Of a stretch of 64,000 nucleotides of DNA, positions 34,595-46,312 are shown piece by piece. Positions within the stretch are counted from its first letter, which is position 1. The number at the start of each line of letters is the position of its first letter. The notes beneath the pieces were generated by a model. That model saw nothing but the letters and a program-made list of their open reading frames with translations. It was not told the DNA's origin and made no database searches. Made by a program: the position numbers and the translations under genes. The stretch is taken from assembly GCA_019426215.1 (NCBI GenBank), contig CM033394.1:36764423-36828422 (forward strand), written 5' to 3'. Origin of the DNA: Buddleja alternifolia (lineage: Eukaryota; Streptophyta; Magnoliopsida; Lamiales; Scrophulariaceae).

Positions 34595-35763
34595 AAATCT
34601 TTTCTTCGGGGTTACATTGATTATGTGGGGTTATAATTTTTGATGATGTTTCTTTAATACATGAGTTAGTATGGTTCACCAAATTTACAATTCTAATAAG
34701 AAGTTCTTAATGATTTTATATGTTAAATTTTTTTGTGAAATGTGGGGGTTTCATTTAATTATGATGAATTTTATTTAGTTAAAAGTGCAGCATATTCATG
34801 CACATGAAATCGATAGAGAAATGATCTGATAGTCTAAGGGACTTGGTGATGTTCGCCGAGCTGACAACTTTATATATTAAGATACTATTTCTTGTAAAGT
34901 TCACTTCTAAATTCAGGTTGTTGCATATGAAATGAGAATATACAAGAAGATGAACTATGAAAGAAGAGAATGTAATATTTCATGGGATGAAAAATTGCTA
35001 AGGGGCATATAATAATTTATTCCATCAGATGGAAAATTAAGGTCTAATAATAATTTATTCCATGAGATGGATTTGAGGCACAATAAAACTTTATTCCATG
35101 AGATGGAATTTCCTCGAGTACTAGCGTAAAGAAATGCTAGATCCTCATCATCAAGGGGGATGGTCAAAGCTCGTAAGGGAGTCACCAACGAGAGTACCCA
35201 ACCTCTGTGATTGGTGATCCCATAAACAAGGTTCAATGGGTAGGAACAAAATGCAATGCATGACTCAAATATAAAGCACATTAATTTTAGAAGAGTATCT
35301 AAGAGATGCCTCATTCCCATCCTAGGTGAGGTGCTAAAAAGAAATTAAAGTGTGATGTTAGGTTGGGCATTGACACTCAATGAGACCAAGGCGAGAATTC
35401 GCAGGGTAAAAGTCACATGTACCCTTAGAGGTTTCACCTAAGTGAAAGTCGTCTTGACGGCTAGGGGTATAGGTTTGGGCTAACCCTAGAGACCACACGA
35501 GAATCAGGATCAGTGCGAATGGCCAGTTAACGCGCTAACCCGCTATAACCATGTCCTAAAGTCAATATTGTGTATGTGGTGATTGAAGCTTGGCTCAAGG
35601 GGCCTAATTCAAGGCCAAGTCCATTATAGTTCCCTCAAACGGATATTGCTATCACTAAGTATAGGTTCAAGCCCGGAAGGCACCTGCACCGATTGCACGG
35701 TATAAGTTGCCACCATATTTATTTATTTATTAAATTTTAAAAAATTTAAATCTTGTGGTGGAT
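34595..35763 (+). other. Non-coding 3' region of an older LTR element, with an ATTCCATGAGATGGA triplication
   Basis: This stretch leads into a GTGGTGGAT purine tract and then an LTR-like sequence at 35764, so it looks like the end of an internal region. At about 35010-35112, TTTATTCCATSAGATGGA occurs three times. An open frame on the minus strand (34955-35320) crosses this triplication and has no recognisable domain; I do not call it a gene. The same region recurs at 60690-61859. Confidence 0.45.
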
Positions 35764-36055
35764 TGTTGCAAATAAGCTTTAAAATTCTATTAAACTATTA
35801 TCTATTTCCAACATTTTTATTTTTATCATCATATGCCATTTTTAATCTTATTTTATTTTAAACTAATGACCTCATTAATCTTTGTTTTATAAGATATTTG
35901 ACCACTTTAATTTCTACATTAGTGGGCCTAATTATATTATGATTATTTTTATTACATTGTTAGTGGCCTATTAAGTCTCTTATAACGGTCAAACTCCATT
36001 ATGCTATATATAGAGGTCATAGCTCATTTTATTGGCACAAGTGATATTGTGAGAG
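35764..36055 (+). repeat. LTR-like sequence homologous to 26489
   Basis: It starts TGTTGCAAATAAGCTTTAAA directly after the purine tract. It matches 26489-26778, then continues with a TCCTCGTGGATGTGCACCC-type segment to about 36330, which resembles the downstream part of plant retrotransposon LTRs. Its exact right end was not found. Confidence 0.55.
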
Positions 36056-36535
36056 TTTTATGAAAATATATACATATATTATACTCCAAACAAGATTTGT
36101 GTTTTGGTAACGTGATGGCAGACTGGTTCCTAGTCTCCTCGTGGATGTGCACCCAAGATGAGACATCATTGTGAGCTAATGAGTTTTATCCTGGAGTCGT
36201 GATCAGCCGTTAGAGCCTGCACATAGGGAGACAATCGTGACTTTAGAACAGCGACATCGTCGTGATTCTTCATTGCTCCAGCGTCATATATACCGAGTTT
36301 TATTCTGGCTTGATTTATATTTATATATTATGAAGTTATGATAATTCTATTGAATATATTGTTGAGATTATTTTATTATTTTATAAACACAAATCACAAA
36401 AAAAATTACAACAAGAAATACATGCAATCGTTTTGCTCATGGTGTAGTTAGAAATGCTTTAGTATTTTTAATGAGAATTGTGGATGTCTAAACTATAATG
36501 TGTCGTCATTTTTGCACTTATCTAGATTAATAATT

Positions 36536-37330
36536 GGGAAAATTGCAGTCCCATAAGGTATTGGGGGTTGCAAAAGTAATCTCTCGCATTACCGACCCGA
36601 CAAACATAGTCCCGTATTATTTAAAATTGTGCAGATTTGGTCATCTCCGCTAGTTTTCTGACGGAATTTAACACATGGAGGTCACGTGCTTGTTATGTTG
36701 GATCTTTTTGCAAGTTCCTCAAAATTTGGGGTTCTTTGGAGAAAATGCAAAAAACTAAGAAAAGAATCAAAAGAAATAATAAAAAAAAAGTAGAAAAGAT
36801 TCTAAAAATTAGAAAACAATTCAGAAAACCGGAATTAAAATAAAAAAGAAAAAATAAATAGAAAAACCTATAAACATTATAAAATATTTCAAAAAATTCA
36901 AAAAAATCCGAAAATGATTAAAAAATAATTCTAAATATCAAAATAATATATTTCTGAAAGTTAAAAAAAATCAAAATCAGAAAAATAAATAGAAAAAATT
37001 CTCAAAATTCAAGGAATTGAGAAAAATAAAAGATACAAAAAAGAAATAATTCTATAAATTAGAAAATATTTCAAAAAATGAAAAAAATAATTGAATATTT
37101 CTGAAAATTAAACAATTTCGGGAAATTCAGACAAGTAAAAACCATCATAAAAGAATTAGAAATAATTCTAAAAATCAGAAAATATCTTAAAAAAAACTCA
37201 AAAACTCTAAAAAAGTAAAATAAAATAAAAATTGAATAGAAACATTACAGAAAAATAAAAATTAGAAAAAAATCTTTATAGTTTAAATATACTGATTTAT
37301 TAATGATAAATTAACAAAAGATTAAAAAAG
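36536..37330 (+). repeat. GGGAAAATTGCAG repeat end followed by an A-rich tract
   Basis: The first 190 bases (GCAGTCCCATAAGG, GTGCAGATTTGGTC, TTTAACACATGGAGGTCACG) match, in diverged form, the sequence at 21308 and, inverted, the one at about 40225-40345. The next 600 bases are purine/A-rich low-complexity DNA (AAAAATTC/AGAAAATA words). No gene. Confidence 0.5.
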
Positions 37331-37468
37331 AAAAAGAAAATTGAATCGTCTTCTTCAACAAAAACCTCTTTCCCACCCCAACCAACCTATCTTTGCTGCT
37401 GACCAAAACTTTCACCCTCCCACCACTTTTACCTCTAGCAGATGAACAACTACCATTATTCTAACCAA

Positions 37469-37652
37469 GCATCTTAGCCCAGTGGTATAAGGCTGTCATT
37501 AGGACAACTTGACTTCGATGCTGGAGCTCCCAGGATGGATTTTCGGCGTTGTCAAAATAATGTTTAGCAAGCAACAACCACGCACCGCGAGTTGGGATTA
37601 ATCGAGGTGCACGTAAAGTTGGCCAAGACACTCCGTGGGTAAACAAAAAAAA
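37469..37652 (+). mobile_element. Au-like tRNA-derived SINE
   Basis: The A box is TAGCCCAGTGGTA (37475-37487), followed by a weak B box (ACTTCGATGC). The typical Au-SINE 3' part follows (GAGTTGGGATTAATCGAGG, then AAGTTGGCCAAGACACTCCG and TGGGTAAAC) with an A tail. Flanks ATTATTCTAACCAA (37455-37468) and ATTATGCTAGCCAA (37653-37666) form a slightly diverged 14-base target duplication. Family assignment is from memory of the consensus. Confidence 0.75.
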
Positions 37653-37666
37653 ATTATGCTAGCCAA

Positions 37667-40640
37667 CACCCACTGAGCACAATCCCCAAAGATGTAGAAG
37701 TAAGCATCGAAGTGAGGGTTAGAGGGGAGAGGTGGTGAGGGTTTGATGGGGATAAAAGAAACAAGGGAAGGAGAAAAAGGGGAAAAAACAATGTGTAGAT
37801 GAGGAAAAATCTAACCCTCTATATAAATGTGTGAATAACTCAATTGTTTGTTCCATTGTGAAAAAACTTTCATACCCACCCTTACTATTAATAATTAATA
37901 ATTAATATTAGAATTTATTAAGTAAAAGAATCCATTGAGGAGTAGAAAACCATTTAGTAATATCTGAAATTATTTTAGTAGTTGGAAACTCTTTAATTAT
38001 TGATAAAAAAATAAAACATGTTAGTAGTAGGACACTATTTAATATATGAAAAACAAATAGATTCCTACTTTCTATAAAAGACTAACAAATAAAATAAAAT
38101 ATATTTTTACCCACAACCACCAACAAAGAAGAAGGAAAATTTTATACCCACAAACAATATTCCAACTTAAACAAAAAGTTGGTTATTAATTTTGATAATC
38201 TTAAATTGTATAAATATTTTTAGTATTTGATAATTAACAGTAAATTGCTATAGTGTCGGATCATTACTTTGAATAAGTAGATTTGAAGATTAATGAGATA
38301 ATTTAAAAATTATACCTTATTCTGACATAAAAAAAAAAGTGATAACTGTTAGACACAAACGCATATTTTGGGATATAGATGCACCATTTTCTTATATAAA
38401 AACATTTATTCATTTATCATTGTTATGGAATATAACATGTTTGTACAATAGAATTATCAACATATATCTAAAAGGTTATATATGATAACAAATATAAAAT
38501 AAGCATATTTAAGAATAAAATCATATTAGTACTTTTAGTGTGAGAATATGATATATTTTGTACTTAATTCAAAAGAACTCACAAGCACGAGTGCTTTTAT
38601 GTAATATGATATTTACAATTATTTTAGAAAATTGATATCGGCACTTTATATTATTATGAAGGCACTCCACTTACTTTTTAATTTGTTTAAATAGACAATA
38701 ATGTCACTCTATGTAAAAATGTTAATCCATCAATTTTAAAAGATGAACTTGCCCCTTTTTGATTATTTTTGTATACTTTAGTCTCTCATCTCTCAAATGC
38801 ACTCAAATAGTCCCCCGAGTCTATTACTTATCCCACTTTAGTCCATCATCTTTCAAATGTGTTCAAATAGTCTCTCAACTCTTAGATTCATCCCATTAAA
38901 GTTCCAGGATCTTTCTTCTTCTTTTTTTTGTCACTTTTGCAAAAAACATTCCTCCCTTAATACCTACCAAGCATCTAAAATAATTAAAAGTGGGTAACAG
39001 GACATCAACGATGAGAGGAGATGAACAACGGGATTTACAGATGGTAAAGGAGGAGGAGGGTGATTTGCAGAAGGTGGAGGAGACGGCGTGGATGAGGTGA
39101 CAACGTTGTATTTGCAGAGGATGGGGCGATATTCTTGGATTTTCAAAGGGTGGGGATGGACGTGTTTTATTTTCCAAAGGCGAAGGAACGTCATTTGGTT
39201 TTCAAAGGGTGGGGGTAAAGGCGCAATTTGAGAAGGGTGGCAGCGGCGGCAACACAGATGGTGGATGGAAGGTGGAAGATTGAACTAGGAGAATGAGATG
39301 AGAGAAAATGTGGATTAAGATTAGGGTTTTTGGGAATAGTGGGGAAAAAATTTAAATCTAAAATAGATAAAAGTAGGGAATTTTGGAAGAAAAATTCTTG
39401 CAAAAGTAAAAAAAAAAAAAATGAACTTATAACTCAAATTCAATTTGCTCAAACCCAAAATAGAAGTGTGTGAAGATAGATAAGTTAAATCTACAACATG
39501 CTTTCACAAGCGAATCATTTTTTCATATGTAGAAGTTCTTTTATTTTTCTGGTCATGTAAATTTAGAAATTCATATGTAAATGAAGTGATTAAAATAACA
39601 ATAAATGCAAAATTGTACTTGAAATAAAATTGAATAAGTGAATTGAGTGAAAATATGATACATTCTTTATTTTATTTACAACAAAAAAATACTTTTATAT
39701 TCATATGTAATATGTTATTTGCATTTATTTAATCGTTATAATCTCATGATTAAAAATGTATTCATTGTTACTGCATGTAAAACTATGAAAAGTGATATAT
39801 TTTCTATATTATTAGAAAGACTGATGGGATAAAAGAAAATAAAGCTACTTGTGTGAAGCACAAAAATATAATATTTTGGCAAATCAAGAAAGATACACAG
39901 ACTAATGATTTATGTATAAACATGCTAAAATATAATAGTAATATTATTTTATGATAAACATGCTGAAAAAATTAATTTCTTGAAATAGATTTTGTTAAAA
40001 ACACATAGTGGTGATATATGATTACAGAGCAAATAAATAAAAAGTATAAAATAGGCACTGCCAATTAATCAATTCTTAACCAGTTATTAATTTGTCAATA
40101 AATTAGATATATTTATTTCAATTTGACTTCCCATCTAATCACCACGTGCGGAGCACGTAATATTTTTTAGTTTCATAAAATCCCAAATATTTCAAATAAG
40201 TTGCAAACAAGTCTAACTTAATAGCACGTGACTTACACGTGTTAAATTCCAATCCCGTCAGATAAATTAACAGAGGACCAAATCTATACAATTTCAAATC
40301 TTATGGAACTATTTCTGTAAAGCACATAAACACTTTCGCCACAGCCATATCATATGAGACATTTTTACTTTATAATATTATATTTACCCCTTCTTAAAAA
40401 CATTTGTTACATGAAAAAGATTATATTTTGTTTCCAAAAATAAATTTCAAAAATTAGATCACGGGTGAAAATTAATCCTCGTACAAAATTCAATTAGCCT
40501 AGGGAATTCGATAACCCCAATGTAAATTTACTACAAAAGAACAAAAAAGTACATACATATACATACATATATATTACAAAATTTCACCCGGGACAGAAAA
40601 AGTCAAATCACACACACACAGACTACAAACACCCACTTCC
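37667..40640. other. AT-rich intergenic DNA upstream of the ligase gene
   Basis: No gene supported. A roughly 62-base tandem duplication (CACTTTAGTCYMTCATCTYT units) lies at about 38775-38895. 40224-40345 is an inverted, diverged partner of the repeat at 36536. The short Pro-rich frames near 39 kb on the minus strand look like chance. Confidence 0.4.
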
Positions 40641-40709
40641 CATCCCCATCCATGGCGTCACTGCACTCTCTCATCACTCTCTGAATTCTTTTCTTCTCAA
40701 AACAAAAAC

Positions 40710-41200
40710 ATGTCTACCGACGCCTCCCCCACCGTCCCACTTCTCCGTTCACGTCAGCCCTCCTCCGCCGCCTCCCGCCCTTCAGCTCTCTCCCTCCTCC
40801 TCTCCCGCGCCGCCTCCACCACCCAGCGCCGCGGCGGAGCCTCCATGGTGGTCCGCGAGACCGCCGCCCGTCAGCTCGAGGAGCGCCGCGCCGACTGGGG
40901 GTACTCCAAACCCGTCGTCGCCCTTGATATTATGTGGAATCTGGCCTTCGTGATTGTGTCAGTGTTATGCTGATTTGCTCGGTCAAGAAAACCCTAATGC
41001 GCCAATTAGGGTTTGGGTGTGTGGGTACGCTCTGCAGTGTCTGGTGCACGTAGTCCTTGTTTGGGTAGAGTATAGAGGCGGAGCTCTCGGCATGCGAGAA
41101 CTGGGGCCGGTGTCAGCGGTGAAGAGGAAGATAATCAGAGTGAGGATGAAGATGAAGAGGAGGGAAGAAGTGGGCTTTTGGGTATTAATAATCGTTCCAG
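40710..41200 (+). pseudogene. RING-type E3 ubiquitin ligase, membrane class, exon 1 with frame breaks
   Basis: The family (At4g11680/At1g63170-like) has several membrane segments and a C-terminal RING-H2 domain. The start [17 protein letters not shown] and the block [20 protein letters not shown] then WNLAF are typical. After residue 84 the frame stops at 40971. Homology resumes in a second frame as [20 protein letters not shown], and again in a third frame as an acidic stretch ([16 protein letters not shown]). The third segment ends at a good GTTAGT donor (41201). So at least two single-base-type shifts (about 40960-40985 and about 41068) interrupt an otherwise well-preserved exon. These could be true mutations or assembly errors. 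No RING exon is present before the breakpoint at 42078. Confidence 0.8.
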
Positions 41201-42077
41201 GTTAGTGTTTTCATATTCCCCTATGATTACTGGGTGTAGGTGTCTTGTTTAGCATAATTTGTTTCCAGTGAATGCATATTTTAGTTGTACTCCTTCTTAA
41301 TTAATGTGGTGGCTTGAGTATATAGTGATACGACCTGTTCCGATTAATGGGAGAATTCTTAAACATCCTCTAGCCTGGAAATTGAATGGATCGAATCAAT
41401 TTCGAGGATCAAGCTACCGTACACCCTAATAAGGAAGACTAACACTGCTTTGCTTGATTCTATGGCTCAAAATTGCAGTTCAAGAATGAGCTTATATAAG
41501 CTCATTGGAGAAGACACGGTTAAAGGAATTCAGGAAAGACCTTTGTACCCCTGACTATCCTTTGTACTCATTAACTAACTCACTGATTAAACTATGAAAC
41601 CTAACTAATCGTATAGTTATCACATTTAAAAAAGCGTTATATTGAACTCGTAATTGCTTGCCCAGCGTCTCAATCAATTTGGCAGTAACATTATAGGCTT
41701 GTGTTTTACCTCTTTACTACACGTGGCTTTGTTTGGGTTTTAGGAAAGTTGAAATGATCATCTAAGTTTGCGATGTTACTCATAAATTTATATGCTATTT
41801 TTCTATCAGTGAAGAAAGAACATGTAAGGATTGTCTATATTGGCGTAAATTGTATGAATCTACGAGGTTATGGCGTCCTATCCACTCAGCGTCAGCTTTA
41901 TAAGCAAAAGATCGCTTTGAGCGCATTTTTGCAAGAGGCTTTTCGCGTTTAACAGTTGAATGAATCATGCGCGGATGCCATGTGAAATGGAAGCGTCATA
42001 TTGTCACATATTTGCTTGCCCGCGCATTTCACTCAGCTCTCTTATGGTAGCGTGAAATGTAAAAATTGAATATATAG
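41201..42077 (+). other. Probable intron 1 of the ligase gene, cut at 42077
   Basis: It starts with the GTTAGT donor. I found no matching next exon before the abrupt switch at 42078 into Gypsy LTR sequence. The sequence is otherwise unremarkable single-copy-looking DNA. Confidence 0.45.
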
Positions 42078-43394
42078 AAAACCACGCATTAACCGTTCTA
42101 GAGTTTCCCCGATAAATCCGGCTAACTGCACCCGGAAATCTTTACCTATTTCTAGGGGCAATTCCACATTAGTTTCGGATGATGAGTTGATTCCATTGAA
42201 CCCTAATCTATCTTCTCTCGAATGACTAGACTAGGCAAATAGCAAGCATATGGTGATCAAGCACATGATTGTGATAAAAACTCAAAATCAACACACAAGC
42301 AATATGAGAATTAATACGAAAATTCACTTCACATATATTGATCATAATTGGCCTTCACATGCCTTAGTTTTACTCTATTAGTCTCATAAACCTCAACATC
42401 GAAGAATCCAACATATTCATATACATAATGTGTAAACACATAACTTCTATAAAATGAAAAACTCCCTCAAAGGTTGAATGGTGATGGATCCTCGAGTGGA
42501 GCTTCAATCCTTAGCTCCATCTCTTTCTACCAAGCCAAAATGATGAAGAATGTGATGAATGATGATGAGTGAAGAGTAATGGCCAGCTGCTCCTCTCTCC
42601 TAGTATGATCGGTCCAGTGAAGAAAAATGCCTTAAGAAGACCAGAAATTCTGGGCTCCCTAGTGTGTGTCTCCCCTATTGTGTCCTCGACTACTCTAAAG
42701 TGAGTAGTATAAATCATAAAGTAGATCTACTAGAAACACTGGGAGAACATTCTGACCTCTCCCCTCCATACATGTGATGACCTCTTGGCTTTAAATGTCC
42801 ATTCCCCCCACAATGATCTGATGGTTTGGCTGAAAGGAATCAAAACTCGGGTGTGGTCACGCCTAGGCGTGGGCATTACGGCGCTTGGGCGCCGCTGACA
42901 GAATGCTGAAATAAAGCAATGGGTCCTGCGCAGCAATCGTATTTCATTCATAAACTTTCCCACGAAACTCGATTGGATGATTCAAGTCCTCATTTGAAGC
43001 TAACACATAGTTCTACAACATTGTAGAAGGGACTTCATCCAATTCGGTCTCTAAACATACGGAAATAGCGCTCGAACGTGGAAAGTGGTGCAGATACGGC
43101 GCCCGGGCGTGGACAGGATGGCGCCTAGGCGTGGTAAGCAGAATGTTACGTTATTTGCATCTTGTCCGGCGCCTGGGCGTGGGTGGAAAGGCGCTTGGGC
43201 ATAGGGGTGCGTAGCAATTTGGCCTAAACTTGTTTTATACGTCGTTTTTCATCCCGTTCTTTGATTGTATCCATTTAAGACCTGAAATCACTTAATGCAC
43301 GAATTAAACGCACATGTGGCAAGAATCATGCGATAAATGAACCTAAGCATAAACGCAAAAGGGGCTTAAAAACACGTAAAAATGCCTCTTATCA
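42078..43394 (-). repeat. 3' LTR of the Athila-like element, truncated
   Basis: It matches 53398-54722 and ends at GCCTCTTATCA, next to the polypurine tract. The 403 bases found at 52995-53397 in the other LTR are absent here. AACCACGC is the first shared word. Confidence 0.9.
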
Positions 43395-43410
43395 ACACCC
43401 CCAACTTATC
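43395..43410 (-). other. Polypurine tract of the Athila-like element
   Basis: The minus strand reads AAGTTGGGGGTGT immediately before the LTR start TGATAAGAGGC. A second G-run of the same kind (AGTTGGGGGGGTG) lies about 1.25 kb upstream at 44646-44660, as sometimes seen in this lineage. Confidence 0.7.
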
Positions 43411-44992
43411 TATTGCTCGTCCTCGAGCAATAAGAGTTTAAGATAAGGAAACATCATCAATCAAAGAGAGAAACAAAAAGAAAACTACCTAACTCACTTT
43501 CGTGGAGTAAACGGTTGCATTTAGCGAATGCAACAAGCCTTTGAACCTTTGAGTTACCTCAAAGGACGAGTTATAGTCTCGTGAGGGTTTGCAGACGATA
43601 TACCCACAAAATCGAAAGATTTTCAACCCCGATCACTCAACGTAAATTACAATGATTAATAGCACACAATGGTATGAATTCACCTGTTTAAGCTCAAGTT
43701 ACATATATATACACGTCACCCACTTGCTCATGTTACGCCTTAACATCGAAAAGATCATCCTAAGGGTGTAGTGTAATAAATCTCAAGTATTATAGTCGAG
43801 TGGCATTCTTACCACTTTTCAAGCATTAACCCCATATTTATCAACTTTGATTATTCACATGGTACGAGAATTGAATACAACTTCATAGCCACTTAAAAAT
43901 TCATCACTTCATTCCACTTTCGACTTTAACTTATGCACTTTCAACTCGAAACATTAGAGGCTAGACCATGTGCAATGTTCGATCCTCTTAGGCTTTCTAT
44001 GACACCCGTGTAACGAGCTTTAGGCCAATAACTCCTAAACCAGACGGCTTTCGGGTATCAAATGTAGAGACATTCCTAAGGGCTTAATCGCTCGAGTGTC
44101 AAAGGCCACAAAATCAAACTAGGTCCTTATTTACTTAACACTTGTATTGGCTTGAGCTCTAGCTCAAATTAGCTTAATAGTACAGTATTCTAGGCATGGT
44201 GCTCTTTGCCCCCAGTATCTATTAAGCCTGACTTTTTCAGTCATACCAATGTTCAACCTCTTTTTATTATTATTAAGCACACGAAGTTAACGTTCTCAAA
44301 CTCATAACACATGTGAAAATTCTAAGTTGATATTTCCGGGATCAAGCCTTTAAGTGTTTCAAAATGGTTGCCCACTCAACTCCTCTACCCTCGATTTGTG
44401 CATATGTGAATCATCTTAAGGTCAATCTAGTCTAGTTAGGGTCTCACAAACAAGGAATTGCGTGTATAGCCATTAAAAACCAAATTGATAGAGAATGCAT
44501 ACCATGTATTCACGTTAACCATGCTCAATTCATCAAGTGACGGGTTGAAATTATTCTATCCAAAAAAAAAAAAAATTCACAAAATGCACAAGCTCACATG
44601 TAGATGTGTGCCATCCCCCAAAACTTGGACTGAGTTATCTAAAACACCCCCCCAACTAACATGAACATTGGCCCCAATGTTCGAAAGAAAAAAGGGTAAA
44701 GTACACATCACCATAGGGGAGCTGAAAAGCAAACCCGAGTCCACTTAAGGCAATCGAGTCCAAGGATGGCAATCACTGTGTCGATCACTACATAGGTAAA
44801 AAAAATGCTAGCCATACAAAGCATCAAACATTGGATAGAATAGAAGAAAACAAAACGAGACGAACAAAAACGAGAAACATGCATGGAAAGAAAACATCAA
44901 GCATCCAAACATAAAACATAAAATATCCAACAACCCAACAAAAGATAACCAAAAACAAAACGAAACATGCATGGAAATAAAACAAGATAAGC
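43411..44992 (-). other. 3' non-coding region of the Athila-like element
   Basis: About 1.6 kb between the third ORF and the polypurine tract with no credible frame. A hydrophobic 77-codon frame at 44824-45057 overlaps the third ORF and is not supported. Confidence 0.55.
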
Positions 44993-46312
44993 CTAATCTG
45001 TAGTGCCAAAACGGTCAATGTAGTCCTCATCCGTTCCGCCGAGATCATCCAAATCAATCAACGGGCTACCCTCATCATTATGAGCCTCATCATCACCTCC
45101 TACAGGAACGAGAGCACCTGACTCGTGCAAATCTGCGGGCTGCTGAGGCGGGGGGTGCGGGTAAGGTGGAGGAGTAGAATAATCAAACGGCCCCCGACCG
45201 ACAAACTCATTATGCTCGACAAGAAGCTGACGGAAATAAGCACAAGTGTCGGACATGACCACCCTCATCTCATCTCGCAACTCATCCCTCAATTCATCCT
45301 TTAATTGTCTAATGGCGGCGGCATCCATAGGTGGAAACTGTGGGGAACTAGTAGACCGGGATGAAGACGGGCGAGGCCTCTTGGAAGTAGCTGGTGGTGG
45401 AGGAGCCTGGGGGTCGTCATCTACCACGGCGAGATAAGAACCAGGGAGCTCAGTACGCTCCATAGGAAATGTGGGAACCTTAGCTGCTTTGCATAAAACT
45501 GTGATCAGTGACGGGAGAATGATGGGATTCTTCCGAGTGGGACCTTCGCCCTTTTGCTTAGCCAATTCTTTGTTAATCAACGGCCCTAACTCATTCTTCA
45601 ACTTCCTAAAGTGGTCCGTCAAAGACTTGTGGATCACCCGGGCAAAGTCCACAGCTTTCTTGGACATAATAGCATAGATGAGGGTGGCCCGTTCCTTGTT
45701 TGCCTCTGACCGATTGGTACTCGGTATTAAATTGAATCGGATGAAGTCGAGCCAGAAAGCAGCCTCGGGAAGTAGAGCCCTACGGGGGACATGAGCTTCT
45801 CCGGGTACCCACTCCCACCCCTCTCGGGCAATAACCCGCAAAATATCCGACAGGCTAACCCGGAGGCGCCCTGCATTGTAAAGAGTGGTGAACTCGCATG
45901 TCTGAGGGGTGGGGGTGCCTATGCTCTCCCTAATCTGTCTCAACTCATAATCGACATGTTTGCCCCGTACCAAAAGGGTAGTCCCCAGCCATCCTCGCGT
46001 CTCAATCTCATCATAAACCCCGGAGCTGAAGAATTCCAGGACCCAAGGAAGACAGATGGCCTCGGGCTTTTGACAGAAAAACTGTAAGTGATGGAACTGT
46101 ATCAATTCGTGCACAGAGGGCTGTCCCCGGGTGGTCAAATAGTGCTCCTTAATAAGGGTGCGGGGGGTGCTCAAACTCTGACACATAATTTGGACTTTGG
46201 AGTTTTCGAAACGAGTATTATCGGGAGTCTCGGGCTCATTAGAGAAACCCTCACCCACTTTTTTCTTACCCTTGGACGGTTTGTTGGTAGTTCTCGTCAT
46301 TTGCAACAACAA
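44993..46312 (-). CDS. Third ORF of the Athila-like element (putative plant transposon protein, env position)
   Basis: A single open frame of 439 codons lies downstream of pol on the same strand, about 1 kb after the integrase stop. It begins MLLQMTRTTNKPSKGKKK, where the second Met (46300) is an equally good start. It then has an all-helical-looking region with YDEIETRGW, REGWEWVPG and AAFWLDFIRFNLIPSTN, which matches the 'putative plant transposon protein' region common in Athila third ORFs. The last 150 residues are low complexity (PPPPATSKRPRPSSSRSTSS, charged QLKDELRDELRDEMR coiled coil, then acidic). No signal peptide or membrane segment is visible, so an envelope role is not supported by sequence. 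It is the only intact frame of the element. Confidence 0.75.
   Translation of the reverse strand: MLLQMTRTTNKPSKGKKKVGEGFSNEPETPDNTRFENSKVQIMCQSLSTPRTLIKEHYLTTRGQPSVHELIQFHHLQFFCQKPEAICLPWVLEFFSSGVYDEIETRGWLGTTLLVRGKHVDYELRQIRESIGTPTPQTCEFTTLYNAGRLRVSLSDILRVIAREGWEWVPGEAHVPRRALLPEAAFWLDFIRFNLIPSTNRSEANKERATLIYAIMSKKAVDFARVIHKSLTDHFRKLKNELGPLINKELAKQKGEGPTRKNPIILPSLITVLCKAAKVPTFPMERTELPGSYLAVVDDDPQAPPPPATSKRPRPSSSRSTSSPQFPPMDAAAIRQLKDELRDELRDEMRVVMSDTCAYFRQLLVEHNEFVGRGPFDYSTPPPYPHPPPQQPADLHESGALVPVGGDDEAHNDEGSPLIDLDDLGGTDEDYIDRFGTTD

Larger units (their letters stand above)
28584..37901 (+). repeat. Segmental duplication, copy A
   Basis: This stretch matches 54723-64000 in the same orientation and order with roughly 1-2% differences by eye plus small indels. 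It includes most of the LARD-like element, its right CATAT flank, the older LTR remnants, the A-rich tract and the SINE. The match begins abruptly at GTCCACCAGTCG and continues to the window's end, so its right limit is not seen. Confidence 0.93.

Noticed and set aside
34955..35320. 121-codon minus-strand frame (145 codons at 60980-61417)
   Set aside because: It runs through a local triplication next to an LTR-like sequence, has no known domain, and its length differs between the two copies because of small indels.
37469..37560. tRNA gene suggested by the A-box-like TAGCCCAGTGGTA
   Set aside because: No cloverleaf, a weak B box, and a 3' part plus target duplication typical of a SINE.
38896..39403. 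Pro/Ser/His-rich minus-strand frames
   Set aside because: Low complexity, overlapping one another, with no motif and no splice context.
44824..45057. 77-codon hydrophobic minus-strand frame as a membrane (env-like) protein
   Set aside because: It overlaps the end of the third ORF in another frame, sits in AT-rich 3' non-coding DNA, and has no supporting motif.
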